Shown here: positions 1 to 7,220 of the stretch, in pieces | How positions within the stretch are numbered: position 1 is the stretch's first letter | How the letters are laid out: each line of letters starts with the position of its first letter | DNA from: an uncultured Fibrobacter sp. | GTDB lineage: Bacteria; Fibrobacterota; Fibrobacteria; Fibrobacterales; Fibrobacteraceae | DNA length: 18,885 nt | NCBI RefSeq assembly: GCF_900316465.1 | Contig: NZ_ONDD01000042.1 | Coordinates: 1 to 18,885, forward strand | Reading direction: 5' to 3' | Program-made: the position numbers and the translations under genes | The notes under the pieces: generated by a model | What the model saw: only the letters and a program-made list of their open reading frames with translations | Database searches by the model: none | Told to the model about the DNA's origin: nothing

Positions 1-2
1 CG

Positions 3-353
3 GTGCTGATTGTAGATAACTATGTAGATGTCAAGACGCTGAATTTGCTCCGGAACGTGCGCAAGGGCGTCTCTATACTGATTGCGAGTGACCGGTACAC
101 CCGCCTGACAGACGACATGCTCAACGATTATCGGGCAGCGATGCCGGGCGTTTCGATTGACAAGGTTTCTGCTGCGCACAAGTTCCACGACCGCTACATT
201 CTCGTGGATTTCAAGACCAAGAGCGAAAAGTTGTACCATTGCGGGGCGTCTTCCAAAGATGCCGGCAACAAGATTACAACCATCGTGCAACTGGACGACG
301 TTGATGCATACCGGAACATGTTTGAGGAAGTGTCGGAGCAACCAAGAAGGTAA
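3..353 (+). CDS. ORF6N-type protein, C-terminal part (cut by window start)
   Basis: The reading frame is open at the window edge, so the GTG at position 3 is probably not the start and this is the last 116 residues of a longer protein. The sequence runs from an IVDNYVDV segment through AHKFHDRYILVD to YHCGASSKDAGNK. From memory this pattern (a conserved 'DNY', then 'HDR-hydrophobic-D', then 'YH-GASxKD-GxK') is the C-terminal phospholipase D-like region found in ORF6N-domain proteins, which are common near phage and mobile DNA; the ORF6N domain itself would lie upstream, outside the window. The His-Asp-Arg motif resembles a degenerate HKD half-site, so nuclease or ligand-binding activity cannot be inferred. 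It has no functional link to the enzyme genes further on. The family call is moderately confident; the role is unknown. Confidence 0.6.
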   Translation: MLIVDNYVDVKTLNLLRNVRKGVSILIASDRYTRLTDDMLNDYRAAMPGVSIDKVSAAHKFHDRYILVDFKTKSEKLYHCGASSKDAGNKITTIVQLDDVDAYRNMFEEVSEQPRR

Positions 354-579
354 AATGGCTCATCAAATTTGACGGACACTGTCTATCAAATTGGGGCAAC
401 AGTGTTGCCCAAAATTTCTAGTTACAAATGAAGGTCGCAAATTGCGGCCTCCAATGCGGACATCGTTCTATTTTGATGTGCGGCAGCGGTTGGGCGATAG
501 GTTGGATAAAAGGTTGGGTGACTGTAAAATTTTCTTGCTCCCCTAGCCAAGATTCTGAATATTAGGTACATTAATGCCC

Positions 580-620
580 GACGTGTTTCTCCGTCTAATG
601 GAGAAATGCGTCTTTTTTTT
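580..620 (+). terminator. Orphan rho-independent terminator
   Basis: The stem TTTCTCC (586-592) pairs with GGAGAAA (600-606) around a 7-base loop. It is extended by GACG (580-583) pairing with CGTC (609-612) across a TG/TG mismatch, and a run of eight T follows (613-620). No gene ends close by: the preceding gene stops 227 bases earlier. It may end a small RNA or act as a leader terminator for the nuclease gene that starts at 693. Confidence 0.75.
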
Positions 621-662
621 ATTCCGGGATTTCGGAGTAAAGGGGACGCCTCTAACATCAAC

Positions 663-680
663 TAGCCGCGAACGCGGCTA
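663..680. repeat. Perfect inverted repeat just upstream of the yhcG-like ribosome site
   Basis: TAGCCGCG (663-670) and CGCGGCTA (673-680) are separated by AA. In RNA this would fold as a stable stem, probably with a GAAC tetraloop. It ends four bases before the GGAGG ribosome site (684-688), so it could affect translation or be a protein-binding dyad. Both roles are inference. Confidence 0.5.
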
Positions 681-692
681 CATGGAGGCTGC

Positions 693-1775
693 ATGGCTAA
701 AAAGAAAGACTCAAAAAACGGGTCGATGTTTGTGTTTCGTGATGGAATGGTGGCGGATAGCAGTTATGTTGAATGGTTGTCGGACATAAAACAGCGTTTT
801 CGTCAGAGCCAAACAAAAGCATCAATTCGCGTGAACACAGAAATGCTGGAATTTTACTGGGGGATAGGTCGCGATTTAGTAGCGTTACGTGCTGAAGAAC
901 GTTGGGGAACTGGAGTTGTAAAACAGTTTGCGCTTGACATGCGTCGATCATTTCCAAACGAAACGGGCTTTTCTTTCACGAATGTGAAGTATATGAAGCA
1001 ATGGTATTTGTTCTATTTTGATCGAATAAAAAAAGGCCAACGGGCCGTTGGCCAATTGGAGATGCCCAAGATCTTTGGTAAGGTTCCCTGGGGACAGCAT
1101 ATAGATATTGTTTCTCGATGTCAATTAATAGACGAAGCGATGTTTTATGTAAATAATGTAGTGAATAATGGATGGTCTCGTCCCGCATTAAACGCATACA
1201 TTGACGCCAATCTATTTCAAGCAAAGGGAACTGCGGTCACTAATTTCGACAAGACCTTGCCTTCTTCTCAGGAAAAAATTGCAAAGGAAATTTTGAAGGA
1301 CCCCTATCATTTTGAATTCTTAAAGATGCAGGAAAAATACGAAGAAGGTGATCTTGAAGATGCTCTTATTGCCAATGTAACGCAGTTTTTGTTGGAATTG
1401 GGGAAGGGATTTTCGTATGTCGGGCGTCAAATGGAATTTCGAATGCCAGGTGGTCAGGCGTTTTTCCCGGACTTGATTTTTTATTTTATTCCGCAGCATA
1501 GATATGTCATTATTGACCTTAAGGTTGTTAAGTACACACCGGAGTTTGCTGGCAAACTCAATTTTTATGTAACAGCAGCAGATGAACTACTTCGTGGTGA
1601 AGGAGATAATCCTTCCGTGGGTCTGATTATTTGCAAATCAACAGATAAGACGGTTGTAGAGTGGTCGCTCAAGGATATTAACAAACCGTTAGGTGTGGCA
1701 ACATACAAGTTGAGGGAGGTTGTTGATCGTACTATGGCAGAAATGAAAATGAAGAAAAAAAGGAAGGTGACTTGA
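693..1775 (+). CDS. YhcG/DUF1016 family PD-(D/E)XK nuclease-domain protein
   Basis: The 360-residue protein matches the YhcG (DUF1016) family in length and layout. The N-terminal half (about 20-170) is helical, with the family-typical LEFYWGIGRDL and QLEMPKIFGKVPWGQH segments. The C-terminal half (about 190-345) is a PD-(D/E)XK nuclease fold: candidate active-site residues are an upstream acidic residue near Glu222, Asp260 in FFPDLIFY, and Asp275-x-Lys277 in VIIDLKV. The ATG at 693 is preceded by GGAGG at 684-688. These proteins are often found alone or near restriction and mobile genes; the substrate is not settled, and this one has no restriction-modification neighbours here. Codon use is visibly more AT-rich than in the following enzyme genes, which suggests separate ancestry. 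An A7 run plus a 9-base inverted repeat lies inside the gene (1028-1053). The last residues are strongly basic. Confidence 0.88.
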   Translation: MAKKKDSKNGSMFVFRDGMVADSSYVEWLSDIKQRFRQSQTKASIRVNTEMLEFYWGIGRDLVALRAEERWGTGVVKQFALDMRRSFPNETGFSFTNVKYMKQWYLFYFDRIKKGQRAVGQLEMPKIFGKVPWGQHIDIVSRCQLIDEAMFYVNNVVNNGWSRPALNAYIDANLFQAKGTAVTNFDKTLPSSQEKIAKEILKDPYHFEFLKMQEKYEEGDLEDALIANVTQFLLELGKGFSYVGRQMEFRMPGGQAFFPDLIFYFIPQHRYVIIDLKVVKYTPEFAGKLNFYVTAADELLRGEGDNPSVGLIICKSTDKTVVEWSLKDINKPLGVATYKLREVVDRTMAEMKMKKKRKVT

Positions 1776-1866
1776 AATCACAAATTTGGCTTCAAGTTGG
1801 ATGGCCGGAATACCTTCATGGAATTGCGCAGGCAGGCTCAGCACAATATGCAACAACCCACTCCCA

Positions 1867-1932
1867 TTGATAAAAAATCAACAAAAAGTGTCTTTTGGGG
1901 TGGTTTTTAGCCTGTTTTTGGGGCTAATTTTA
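1867..1932 (+). promoter_or_regulatory. Promoter module of the GH95 gene (dyad + TAnnTTTA)
   Basis: A perfect dyad TTGAT-AAAAA-ATCAA lies at 1867-1881. Exactly 43 bases later is a -10-like TAATTTTA (1925-1932), 28 bases before the start codon. The spacer ends in a T-tract followed by GGGGC. The same arrangement with the same spacing precedes five other enzyme genes in the window, which makes chance unlikely. I infer a regulator site centred near -63 of the transcript start. Confidence 0.72.
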
Positions 1933-1960
1933 TTGTGGTTGGAAATTTTTAGGAGTTCTT

Positions 1961-4939
1961 ATGAGAACGCTGGGCTTAGTGTTTGGTACTTTGGCGTGTG
2001 CGGCGACGGTGTTTGCACCTGTGGCTTTCGCTGCCGAAAATCCCCTAAAACTGTGGTACAATAGCGATGCGGGTACCTCGTTTACCGATGCTTTGCCCAT
2101 TGGCAACGGCTACATGGGCGGCATTGTCTACGGTGGCGTTGCAAAAGACATTATCGGCCTGAATGAAAGTACCGTTTGGTCGGGTGGCCCTGGCGATAAC
2201 AACAAGCAGGGCGCTGCAAGCCACTTGAAAGATGCCCGCGATGCCATGTTCCGTGGCGACTACCGCACGGCAGAATCCATTGTATCTAATTATATGATTG
2301 GTCCGGGCCCGGCAAGTTTCCAGCCGGTGGGCGATTTGGTGATTACCACGTCGCATTCGGGCGCTACCAATTACCGCCGCGAACTCGACCTGAAAACAGC
2401 TATCGCCAAGACCACGTATACGGCCGGTGGCGTCAACTACACCCGCGAATATTTTGCAAGCTACCCGGACCATGTGATCGTGGTGCGCCTCACGGCCGAC
2501 AAGAGCGGCTCGGTGAGCTTTGGCGCCACCATGACGACTCCGCACCGTAGCAACAGCATGTCCAGCAGCGGCAACACGCTCGTTTACGACGTGACGGTGA
2601 ATTCCATCAAGTTCCAGAATCGCCTGAACGTGGTGGCCGACGGCGGCACGGTTTCGGTCGCGAACGGCAAAATCAACGTGCAGGGCGCAAACTCTGCGAT
2701 GCTGGTGCTCACTACCGCTACGAACTTCAAGTCTTATAACGATGTCTCGGGCAATCCGGGCGCAATCGCAACCGAGATTATGTCCAAGGTCGCAAAAAAA
2801 TCTTACGAAGACTTGCTTGCCGCGCACCTCAAGGATTACCAGACGATTTTCAATCGAGTCTCTTTGAACTTGGGCGAACCCGACAAGAGCGCAGGCGACA
2901 TTACCAGCACCCGCGTCAAGAATTTCAATTCTACCAATGACCCCTCGCTTGTTGAATTGCACTATCAATTCGGGCGTTACTTGCTGATTTCTAGCTCGCG
3001 TAAGGGTGGCCAGCCGGCCAACTTGCAGGGCATTTGGAACAAGGACACGAACCCGGTTTGGGGCAGCAAGTACACCACCAACATTAACCTCGAAATGAAC
3101 TACTGGCCGGTCGAAACAGCGAACCTGGGTGAATGCGTGTGGCCGCTCATCGATAAAATCAAGAGCATGGTACCGCAGGGCGAAAAGACGGCCAAGGTGC
3201 ACTGGGGCGTAGACGAAGGCTGGGTGGAACACCACAATACCGACCTCTGGAACCGTACCGCTCCGATCGATGGCGCGTGGGGCTTGTGGCCGACGGGTGC
3301 CGGCTGGCTAAGCACGCATTTGTGGGAACATTACCTGTTCAACCCGACCGACAAGGCCTACTTGCAAGACGTTTATTCGACCATGAAGGGGGCGGCGCTC
3401 TTCTTTGTGAATAGCCTTATCGAAGAGCCCGAAACCGGCAACAAGTACTTGGTCACGGCGCCGAGCGATTCGCCGGAAAACGATCACGGCGGTTACAATG
3501 TGTGCTTTGGCCCGACCATGGATAACCAGATTATTCGCGACGTGCTGAATTACACCATCGAGGCTTCCAAGATTCTGGGCGTCGATGAAGATGTTCGTGC
3601 CAAGATGGAAGCGGTGGTAAAGCGGCTCCCGCCTACAAAGACGGGCAAGTACGGCCAGATTACGGAATGGCTGCAGGATTGGGATGACCCGAACAACAAG
3701 AACCGCCATATTTCGCACTTGTACGGCCTTTTCCCGAGCGCACAGATTACGCCCGAAGAGACCCCTGACCTGATCAAGGGCGCGGGCGTTACGCTCAAGC
3801 AGCGCGGTGACGATGCGACCGGCTGGTCGCTCGCTTGGAAGATCAATTTCTGGGCGCGCATGCACGACGGCGATCACGCTTACACGATGATTCGCATGCT
3901 GCTTACGCCGAACAAGACTTATAATAATTTGTTCGATTCCCACCCGCCGTTCCAGATTGACGGTAACTTCGGTGCGGTCTCGGGCGTGAACGAAATGCTC
4001 ATGCAGAGCCACAACGGCCGAATCAACTTGTTGCCGGCACTCCCTTCTCAGTGGAAGGACGGTAGCATCAAGGGTATTCGCGCCCGCGGCGGTTTCGAAA
4101 TCGATTCCATGGCCTGGAAGGGTGGCAAGCTCACTTATGTGGCCATCAAGTCCGATGTGGGCCAGACGCTGAACCTGGTGAATGGCTCTAACAAGTTTAC
4201 GACCACCACGGTTCCGGGCAAGGTTTATGAATTCGATGGCAACCTCAAGCTCACGAATCAGCCGTTCGAACCGGTGGTCATTCCGGGCAAGATCCAGGCC
4301 GAAAGCTACATCGCCATGGACGGCGTGCAAATCGAGCCCGATACCGATGGCGAGCCGAATCTCGGCTGGATTAACGATGGCGATTACAGCGAATACCTGG
4401 TGAAGGTTCCGGCTGCAGGCGCTTACAAGCTCACCGCCCGCGTAGCCTCTGGTGCCGAAGAAAAGTCGACCATTACGGTGTCCGATTCTACGGGCAAGGC
4501 GCTTGCGACGCTTACGGTGGACCCCGCAAAGACTGAAGGTTGGAATGACTGGTATGAAACTTCGACCGCGATCGATTTGCCCAAGGGCGAACAGAAGCTC
4601 AAGTTCACTTATAACGGAAGCGACACGTACCTGATGAATGTGGACTGGTTCAGTTTCGATAGCGATCCGACGGCCATTCCGACGGCGGTGCGTGTGGCGA
4701 GCGCACTCTCGGTTCGCCAAGTGTCGATGGCCCGCGCCTCGGTGGCCCTGATGGTGAATGCCGATGGCGATTTTGAAGCCCGCCTGTATACGGCGAACGG
4801 CAATCTGGTGGCAAAACGGCAGGGTAGCGGCAATTCCTTGGTGGAATTCGGCAAGAATGGCCGCCTGCTGCAGGGGACTTACATTGCGGTTGTCAAGAGC
4901 GGTAACCTGCAAAAAACGCTCAAAATCAAGGCATATTGA
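1961..4939 (+). CDS. Secreted GH95 alpha-L-galactosidase/alpha-L-fucosidase with CBM6 and C-terminal tail
   Basis: The 992-residue protein has a signal peptide (1-24, cleavage after APVAFA). A GH95 (alpha/alpha)6-type catalytic region covers about 27-765. Family landmarks are ALPIGNGYMGG (44-54), the Asn374/Asn376 pair in TTNINLEMNYW, Glu506 in SDSPEN and Asp667 in FQIDGNFG, which correspond to the water-activating asparagines, the acid and the supporting aspartate known from Bifidobacterium bifidum AfcA. Residue 372, two before Asn374, is Thr rather than the His I associate with fucosidases, which favours alpha-L-galactosidase. A CBM6-like module follows (about 772-900, IPGKIQAESY to VDWFSF), then an 85-residue tail ending in TLKIKAY that resembles a secretion-tail domain. 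The ATG at 1961 has AGGAG five bases upstream. It would act outside the cell, removing terminal L-sugars from hemicellulose side chains. Confidence 0.92.
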   Translation: MRTLGLVFGTLACAATVFAPVAFAAENPLKLWYNSDAGTSFTDALPIGNGYMGGIVYGGVAKDIIGLNESTVWSGGPGDNNKQGAASHLKDARDAMFRGDYRTAESIVSNYMIGPGPASFQPVGDLVITTSHSGATNYRRELDLKTAIAKTTYTAGGVNYTREYFASYPDHVIVVRLTADKSGSVSFGATMTTPHRSNSMSSSGNTLVYDVTVNSIKFQNRLNVVADGGTVSVANGKINVQGANSAMLVLTTATNFKSYNDVSGNPGAIATEIMSKVAKKSYEDLLAAHLKDYQTIFNRVSLNLGEPDKSAGDITSTRVKNFNSTNDPSLVELHYQFGRYLLISSSRKGGQPANLQGIWNKDTNPVWGSKYTTNINLEMNYWPVETANLGECVWPLIDKIKSMVPQGEKTAKVHWGVDEGWVEHHNTDLWNRTAPIDGAWGLWPTGAGWLSTHLWEHYLFNPTDKAYLQDVYSTMKGAALFFVNSLIEEPETGNKYLVTAPSDSPENDHGGYNVCFGPTMDNQIIRDVLNYTIEASKILGVDEDVRAKMEAVVKRLPPTKTGKYGQITEWLQDWDDPNNKNRHISHLYGLFPSAQITPEETPDLIKGAGVTLKQRGDDATGWSLAWKINFWARMHDGDHAYTMIRMLLTPNKTYNNLFDSHPPFQIDGNFGAVSGVNEMLMQSHNGRINLLPALPSQWKDGSIKGIRARGGFEIDSMAWKGGKLTYVAIKSDVGQTLNLVNGSNKFTTTTVPGKVYEFDGNLKLTNQPFEPVVIPGKIQAESYIAMDGVQIEPDTDGEPNLGWINDGDYSEYLVKVPAAGAYKLTARVASGAEEKSTITVSDSTGKALATLTVDPAKTEGWNDWYETSTAIDLPKGEQKLKFTYNGSDTYLMNVDWFSFDSDPTAIPTAVRVASALSVRQVSMARASVALMVNADGDFEARLYTANGNLVAKRQGSGNSLVEFGKNGRLLQGTYIAVVKSGNLQKTLKIKAY

Positions 4940-5001
4940 TAACTTGTCCACGCGAAATGCCTTTTCGCGTGGAATTTTGGCCTTTTTTGGGGTTAATTTT
5001 A
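4936..5001 (+). promoter_or_regulatory. Promoter module of the GH43 gene, overlapping the GH95 stop and terminator
   Basis: The dyad TTGAT-AACTT-GTCCA (4936-4950, one mismatch in the right arm) includes the GH95 stop codon. After 43 bases comes TAATTTTA (4994-5001). The spacer ends in CCTTTTTTGGGGT, very close to the GH95 promoter spacer. The terminator hairpin of GH95 sits between the dyad and the -10 box. The start codon is 50 bases further on. Confidence 0.68.
4948..4980 (+). terminator. Terminator hairpin after GH95
   Basis: CCACGCGAAA (4948-4957) pairs perfectly with TTTCGCGTGG (4963-4972) around TGCCT. The T-tract after it is poor (AATTTTGG), so termination may be partial. It lies wholly within the spacer of the next promoter. 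Confidence 0.6.
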
Positions 5002-5051
5002 GAGGGGTGAGTAAAGAAAATCGCTCCTGTGGGGGCGTAAAGGGATGAATT

Positions 5052-7115
5052 ATGATGTTTGTGAAGAACATTAAGGCGGCTGTCGCCTTGGTTGGTTTCG
5101 GGCTTTGCACGCAGGCCATGGCCGAAAATCCGCTTATCCAGACCTATTATTCTCCGGACCCGGCGCCTGTCGTGTTCGGCGATACGCTTTGCACCTATTC
5201 CGGCAACGACGAGGGCGGTAGCTTTTTTACGATGCACGGCTGGCGCGTATCGTGCACCACGGATATGGTGAACTGGACCGACATGAACACCCTCATTCTG
5301 GAAGCGGGTGACTTCAACGGTTCTGCCAAGAAAAACGGCGACTGGGCTTCTCAATGCATTCGCCGCAATGACAAGTACTATTATTACGTGACGGTGGAAT
5401 CCACCCGCGGCGGCCGCGCCATTAACGTGGGTGTGTCCGACAAGAAGGAAGGCCCCTTCAAGGATGCCCTGAACGGCAAGCACCTGGCGGGCCCCAACTG
5501 GGACTACATCGACCCCACCGTATTTATTGACGACGATGGCCAGGCATGGCTCTACTGGGGTAACCCGAAGCTCTATTATTGCCCCCTCAAGGAGAACATG
5601 ATTGAATGCGCAAGCGAAATCAAGGTCTCCGACATGAGCACCTTTAACGGCAAGTATACCGAAGGCCCGTGGATCCACAAGCGCGGAAAAAAATATTACA
5701 TGATTTACGCCGCCGGTGGCATTCCCGAATCCATTGACTATTCCTGGAGTGATTCCCCGACGGGTCCCTGGACCTACAAGGGCGTCATTATGCCGAAAAG
5801 CGAACCGGGTGCCGCGTTCACCGTTCACTCCGGCATTGTCGACTTTAAGGGCCGCAGCTTCTTCTTCTATCACAACCAGAAGAACGTGAAAGGTGGCGGC
5901 TACAGCCGTTCTACCGCAATTGAAGAATTCACCTGGAATGCCGACGGTACCATTCCCACTATCCGCGCTACCAACAATGGCGTCGTAAAGCCCATCAAGA
6001 ACCTTGACCCGTTCGTGCGCGTGGAAGCCGAAACCAAGTCTTGGGTTGGCGGCATGACTGTCAATACGTCGGGCGGCTACACCATCATCGAACATGTGAA
6101 GGCTCAAAACGGTGCGGTTTACCTGACCAATATGGGTAACAGCTTCTATACCAAGGTACGCTCTGTTGACATGGGCGACGGTGCCGACCGCATTATCGTT
6201 TGCACTAGGGGCAACGGCGGTAAGCTTGAACTCCATGCCGGTTCCGAAAACGGTGCGCTCCTTGCTACAATGAATATTCCGTCTAGTTCTGCCTGGCAAG
6301 AAAATTCGTTCGACTTGACTGATGCCGCAGGCGTCGATGACTTGTTCTTCGTGGTAAAGCAGGGCGGGTTCGATTTTGACTACTGGTACATGGAAAGCGA
6401 AAAGACCGCTGTGCCGCAGACTCCTTACAAGGAAGTGGCTGCAAAGATTCCGGGCAAGATCGAAGCCGAAAATTACGACGTGGGCGGCCACAATAAGGCC
6501 TTCTACGACAATGACCGCGAAAACCAGGGCAAGGCCTACCGCGAAGACGAAGTCGACGTCGTAGACATTAGCGATTCCAAGTGCGGCGACGCCGCCTGTG
6601 CGGGCTATGCTATCGGTTACACGAACGACGGCGAATGGGTAGAGTACACCATCAACGTTACGGCCGACGCCAAGTACGACATTACCGCGAACGTGGCGAC
6701 CGCCTTCGAAACATCTGCAATGCAGCTGTTCATTGACGACAAGGAAATCACCGAATCGGTGGTGTTCCCGAAGGTTGACAGCGTATGGACTACGTACAAA
6801 GTAATAGACGTGGGTTCCGTGGAACTCAAGAAGGGCGAACATGTGCTCAAGCTCCTGATTACCGGCGGTTACTTGAATGTAGACTGGCTCCAGTTCACCG
6901 ATCCGAACAAGACGTCGATTGCAAAAACGGTGCGTCTCGATGCCCAGAAGGTTTCTCTCTACAACGTGTTCGGTGCTACCGGCAAGTTCCTCGGCCGTGT
7001 TGAAAATACAGGCGCGAACATGGCCGCAACCCTTAAAAATGCTGGGTTTGCAAACGGCATGTACATTTTGCGCTCTGTCGGTCTGAACAAGACCCTCCGC
7101 GTACAAGTCCGCTAG
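5052..7115 (+). CDS. Secreted GH43 arabinoxylan arabinofuranohydrolase-like enzyme with two CBM6 modules
   Basis: The 687-residue protein has a signal peptide (1-24, CTQAMA) and a five-bladed propeller GH43 domain at about 25-315. The catalytic trio is visible as Asp36 (YSPDPAPV, base), Asp154 (YIDPTVF, pKa modulator) and Glu204 (YTEGPW, acid). The wording of these motifs and IDDDGQAWLYWGNP is close to the AXH type that removes arabinose from xylose units. A divergent CBM6 (about 320-448, FVRVEAET to DYWYME) and a typical CBM6 (about 466-617, IPGKIEAENYD to VDWLQF) follow, then a tail (625-687) ending in LRVQVR. The ATG at 5052 has AAAGGGA about six bases upstream; a second ATG directly follows. 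Specificity (arabinofuranosidase versus xylosidase) is inferred from motif resemblance and context. Confidence 0.92.
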   Translation: MMFVKNIKAAVALVGFGLCTQAMAENPLIQTYYSPDPAPVVFGDTLCTYSGNDEGGSFFTMHGWRVSCTTDMVNWTDMNTLILEAGDFNGSAKKNGDWASQCIRRNDKYYYYVTVESTRGGRAINVGVSDKKEGPFKDALNGKHLAGPNWDYIDPTVFIDDDGQAWLYWGNPKLYYCPLKENMIECASEIKVSDMSTFNGKYTEGPWIHKRGKKYYMIYAAGGIPESIDYSWSDSPTGPWTYKGVIMPKSEPGAAFTVHSGIVDFKGRSFFFYHNQKNVKGGGYSRSTAIEEFTWNADGTIPTIRATNNGVVKPIKNLDPFVRVEAETKSWVGGMTVNTSGGYTIIEHVKAQNGAVYLTNMGNSFYTKVRSVDMGDGADRIIVCTRGNGGKLELHAGSENGALLATMNIPSSSAWQENSFDLTDAAGVDDLFFVVKQGGFDFDYWYMESEKTAVPQTPYKEVAAKIPGKIEAENYDVGGHNKAFYDNDRENQGKAYREDEVDVVDISDSKCGDAACAGYAIGYTNDGEWVEYTINVTADAKYDITANVATAFETSAMQLFIDDKEITESVVFPKVDSVWTTYKVIDVGSVELKKGEHVLKLLITGGYLNVDWLQFTDPNKTSIAKTVRLDAQKVSLYNVFGATGKFLGRVENTGANMAATLKNAGFANGMYILRSVGLNKTLRVQVR

Positions 7116-7122
7116 CACCCCA

Positions 7123-7188
7123 TTGATAAAATGTCAACAGAAATTGTGTAAACAGCGTGTAAATACCCCTTAAAAAGGGGTATTTTTC
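7123..7188 (+). promoter_or_regulatory. Promoter module of the GH2 gene
   Basis: The dyad TTGAT-AAAAT-GTCAA (7123-7137) begins seven bases after the GH43 stop. Exactly 43 bases later is TATTTTTC (7181-7188), the weakest of the -10-like boxes because it ends in C. It coincides with the 3' arm and T-tract of the GH43 terminator, so one stretch of DNA seems to serve as both terminator and promoter core. The start codon is 32 bases downstream. Confidence 0.62.
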
Positions 7189-7190
7189 TT
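7161..7190 (+). terminator. Rho-independent terminator after GH43
   Basis: AAATACCCC (7161-7169) pairs with GGGGTATTT (7177-7185) around TTAAAAA. The arms are A/T-flanked, giving an A-tract before and a T-tract after, which can work in both directions. It overlaps the -10-like box of the GH2 promoter. Confidence 0.8.
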
Positions 7191-7220
7191 ATTGGTGTGG
7201 ATTTTAAAGTGAGGTTTCTT

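Larger units (their letters stand above)
354..692. other. Intergenic region with hairpins, no convincing gene
   Basis: I see no convincing coding sequence in these 339 bases; a - strand open frame of about 79 codons has no ribosome site and no recognisable product. The region holds a 10-base palindrome TCAAATTTGA (363-372), a 7-base-pair stem GGGCAAC/GTTGCCC with a 3-base loop (394-410) followed by AAAATTT, a strong rho-independent terminator (580-620), and an 8-base-pair inverted repeat (663-680) just upstream of the next gene's ribosome site. The stretch between 361 and 417 could be the end of an old insertion sequence. Confidence 0.5.

Noticed and set aside
422..661. 79-codon - strand open frame in the intergenic region
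   Set aside because: No ribosome site, no recognisable product, and it crosses a strong terminator stem.
1755..1772. KKKRKV at the end of the YhcG-like protein, identical to a viral nuclear localisation core
   Set aside because: A chance match in a Lys/Arg-rich bacterial C terminus; nothing suggests action in a eukaryotic nucleus.
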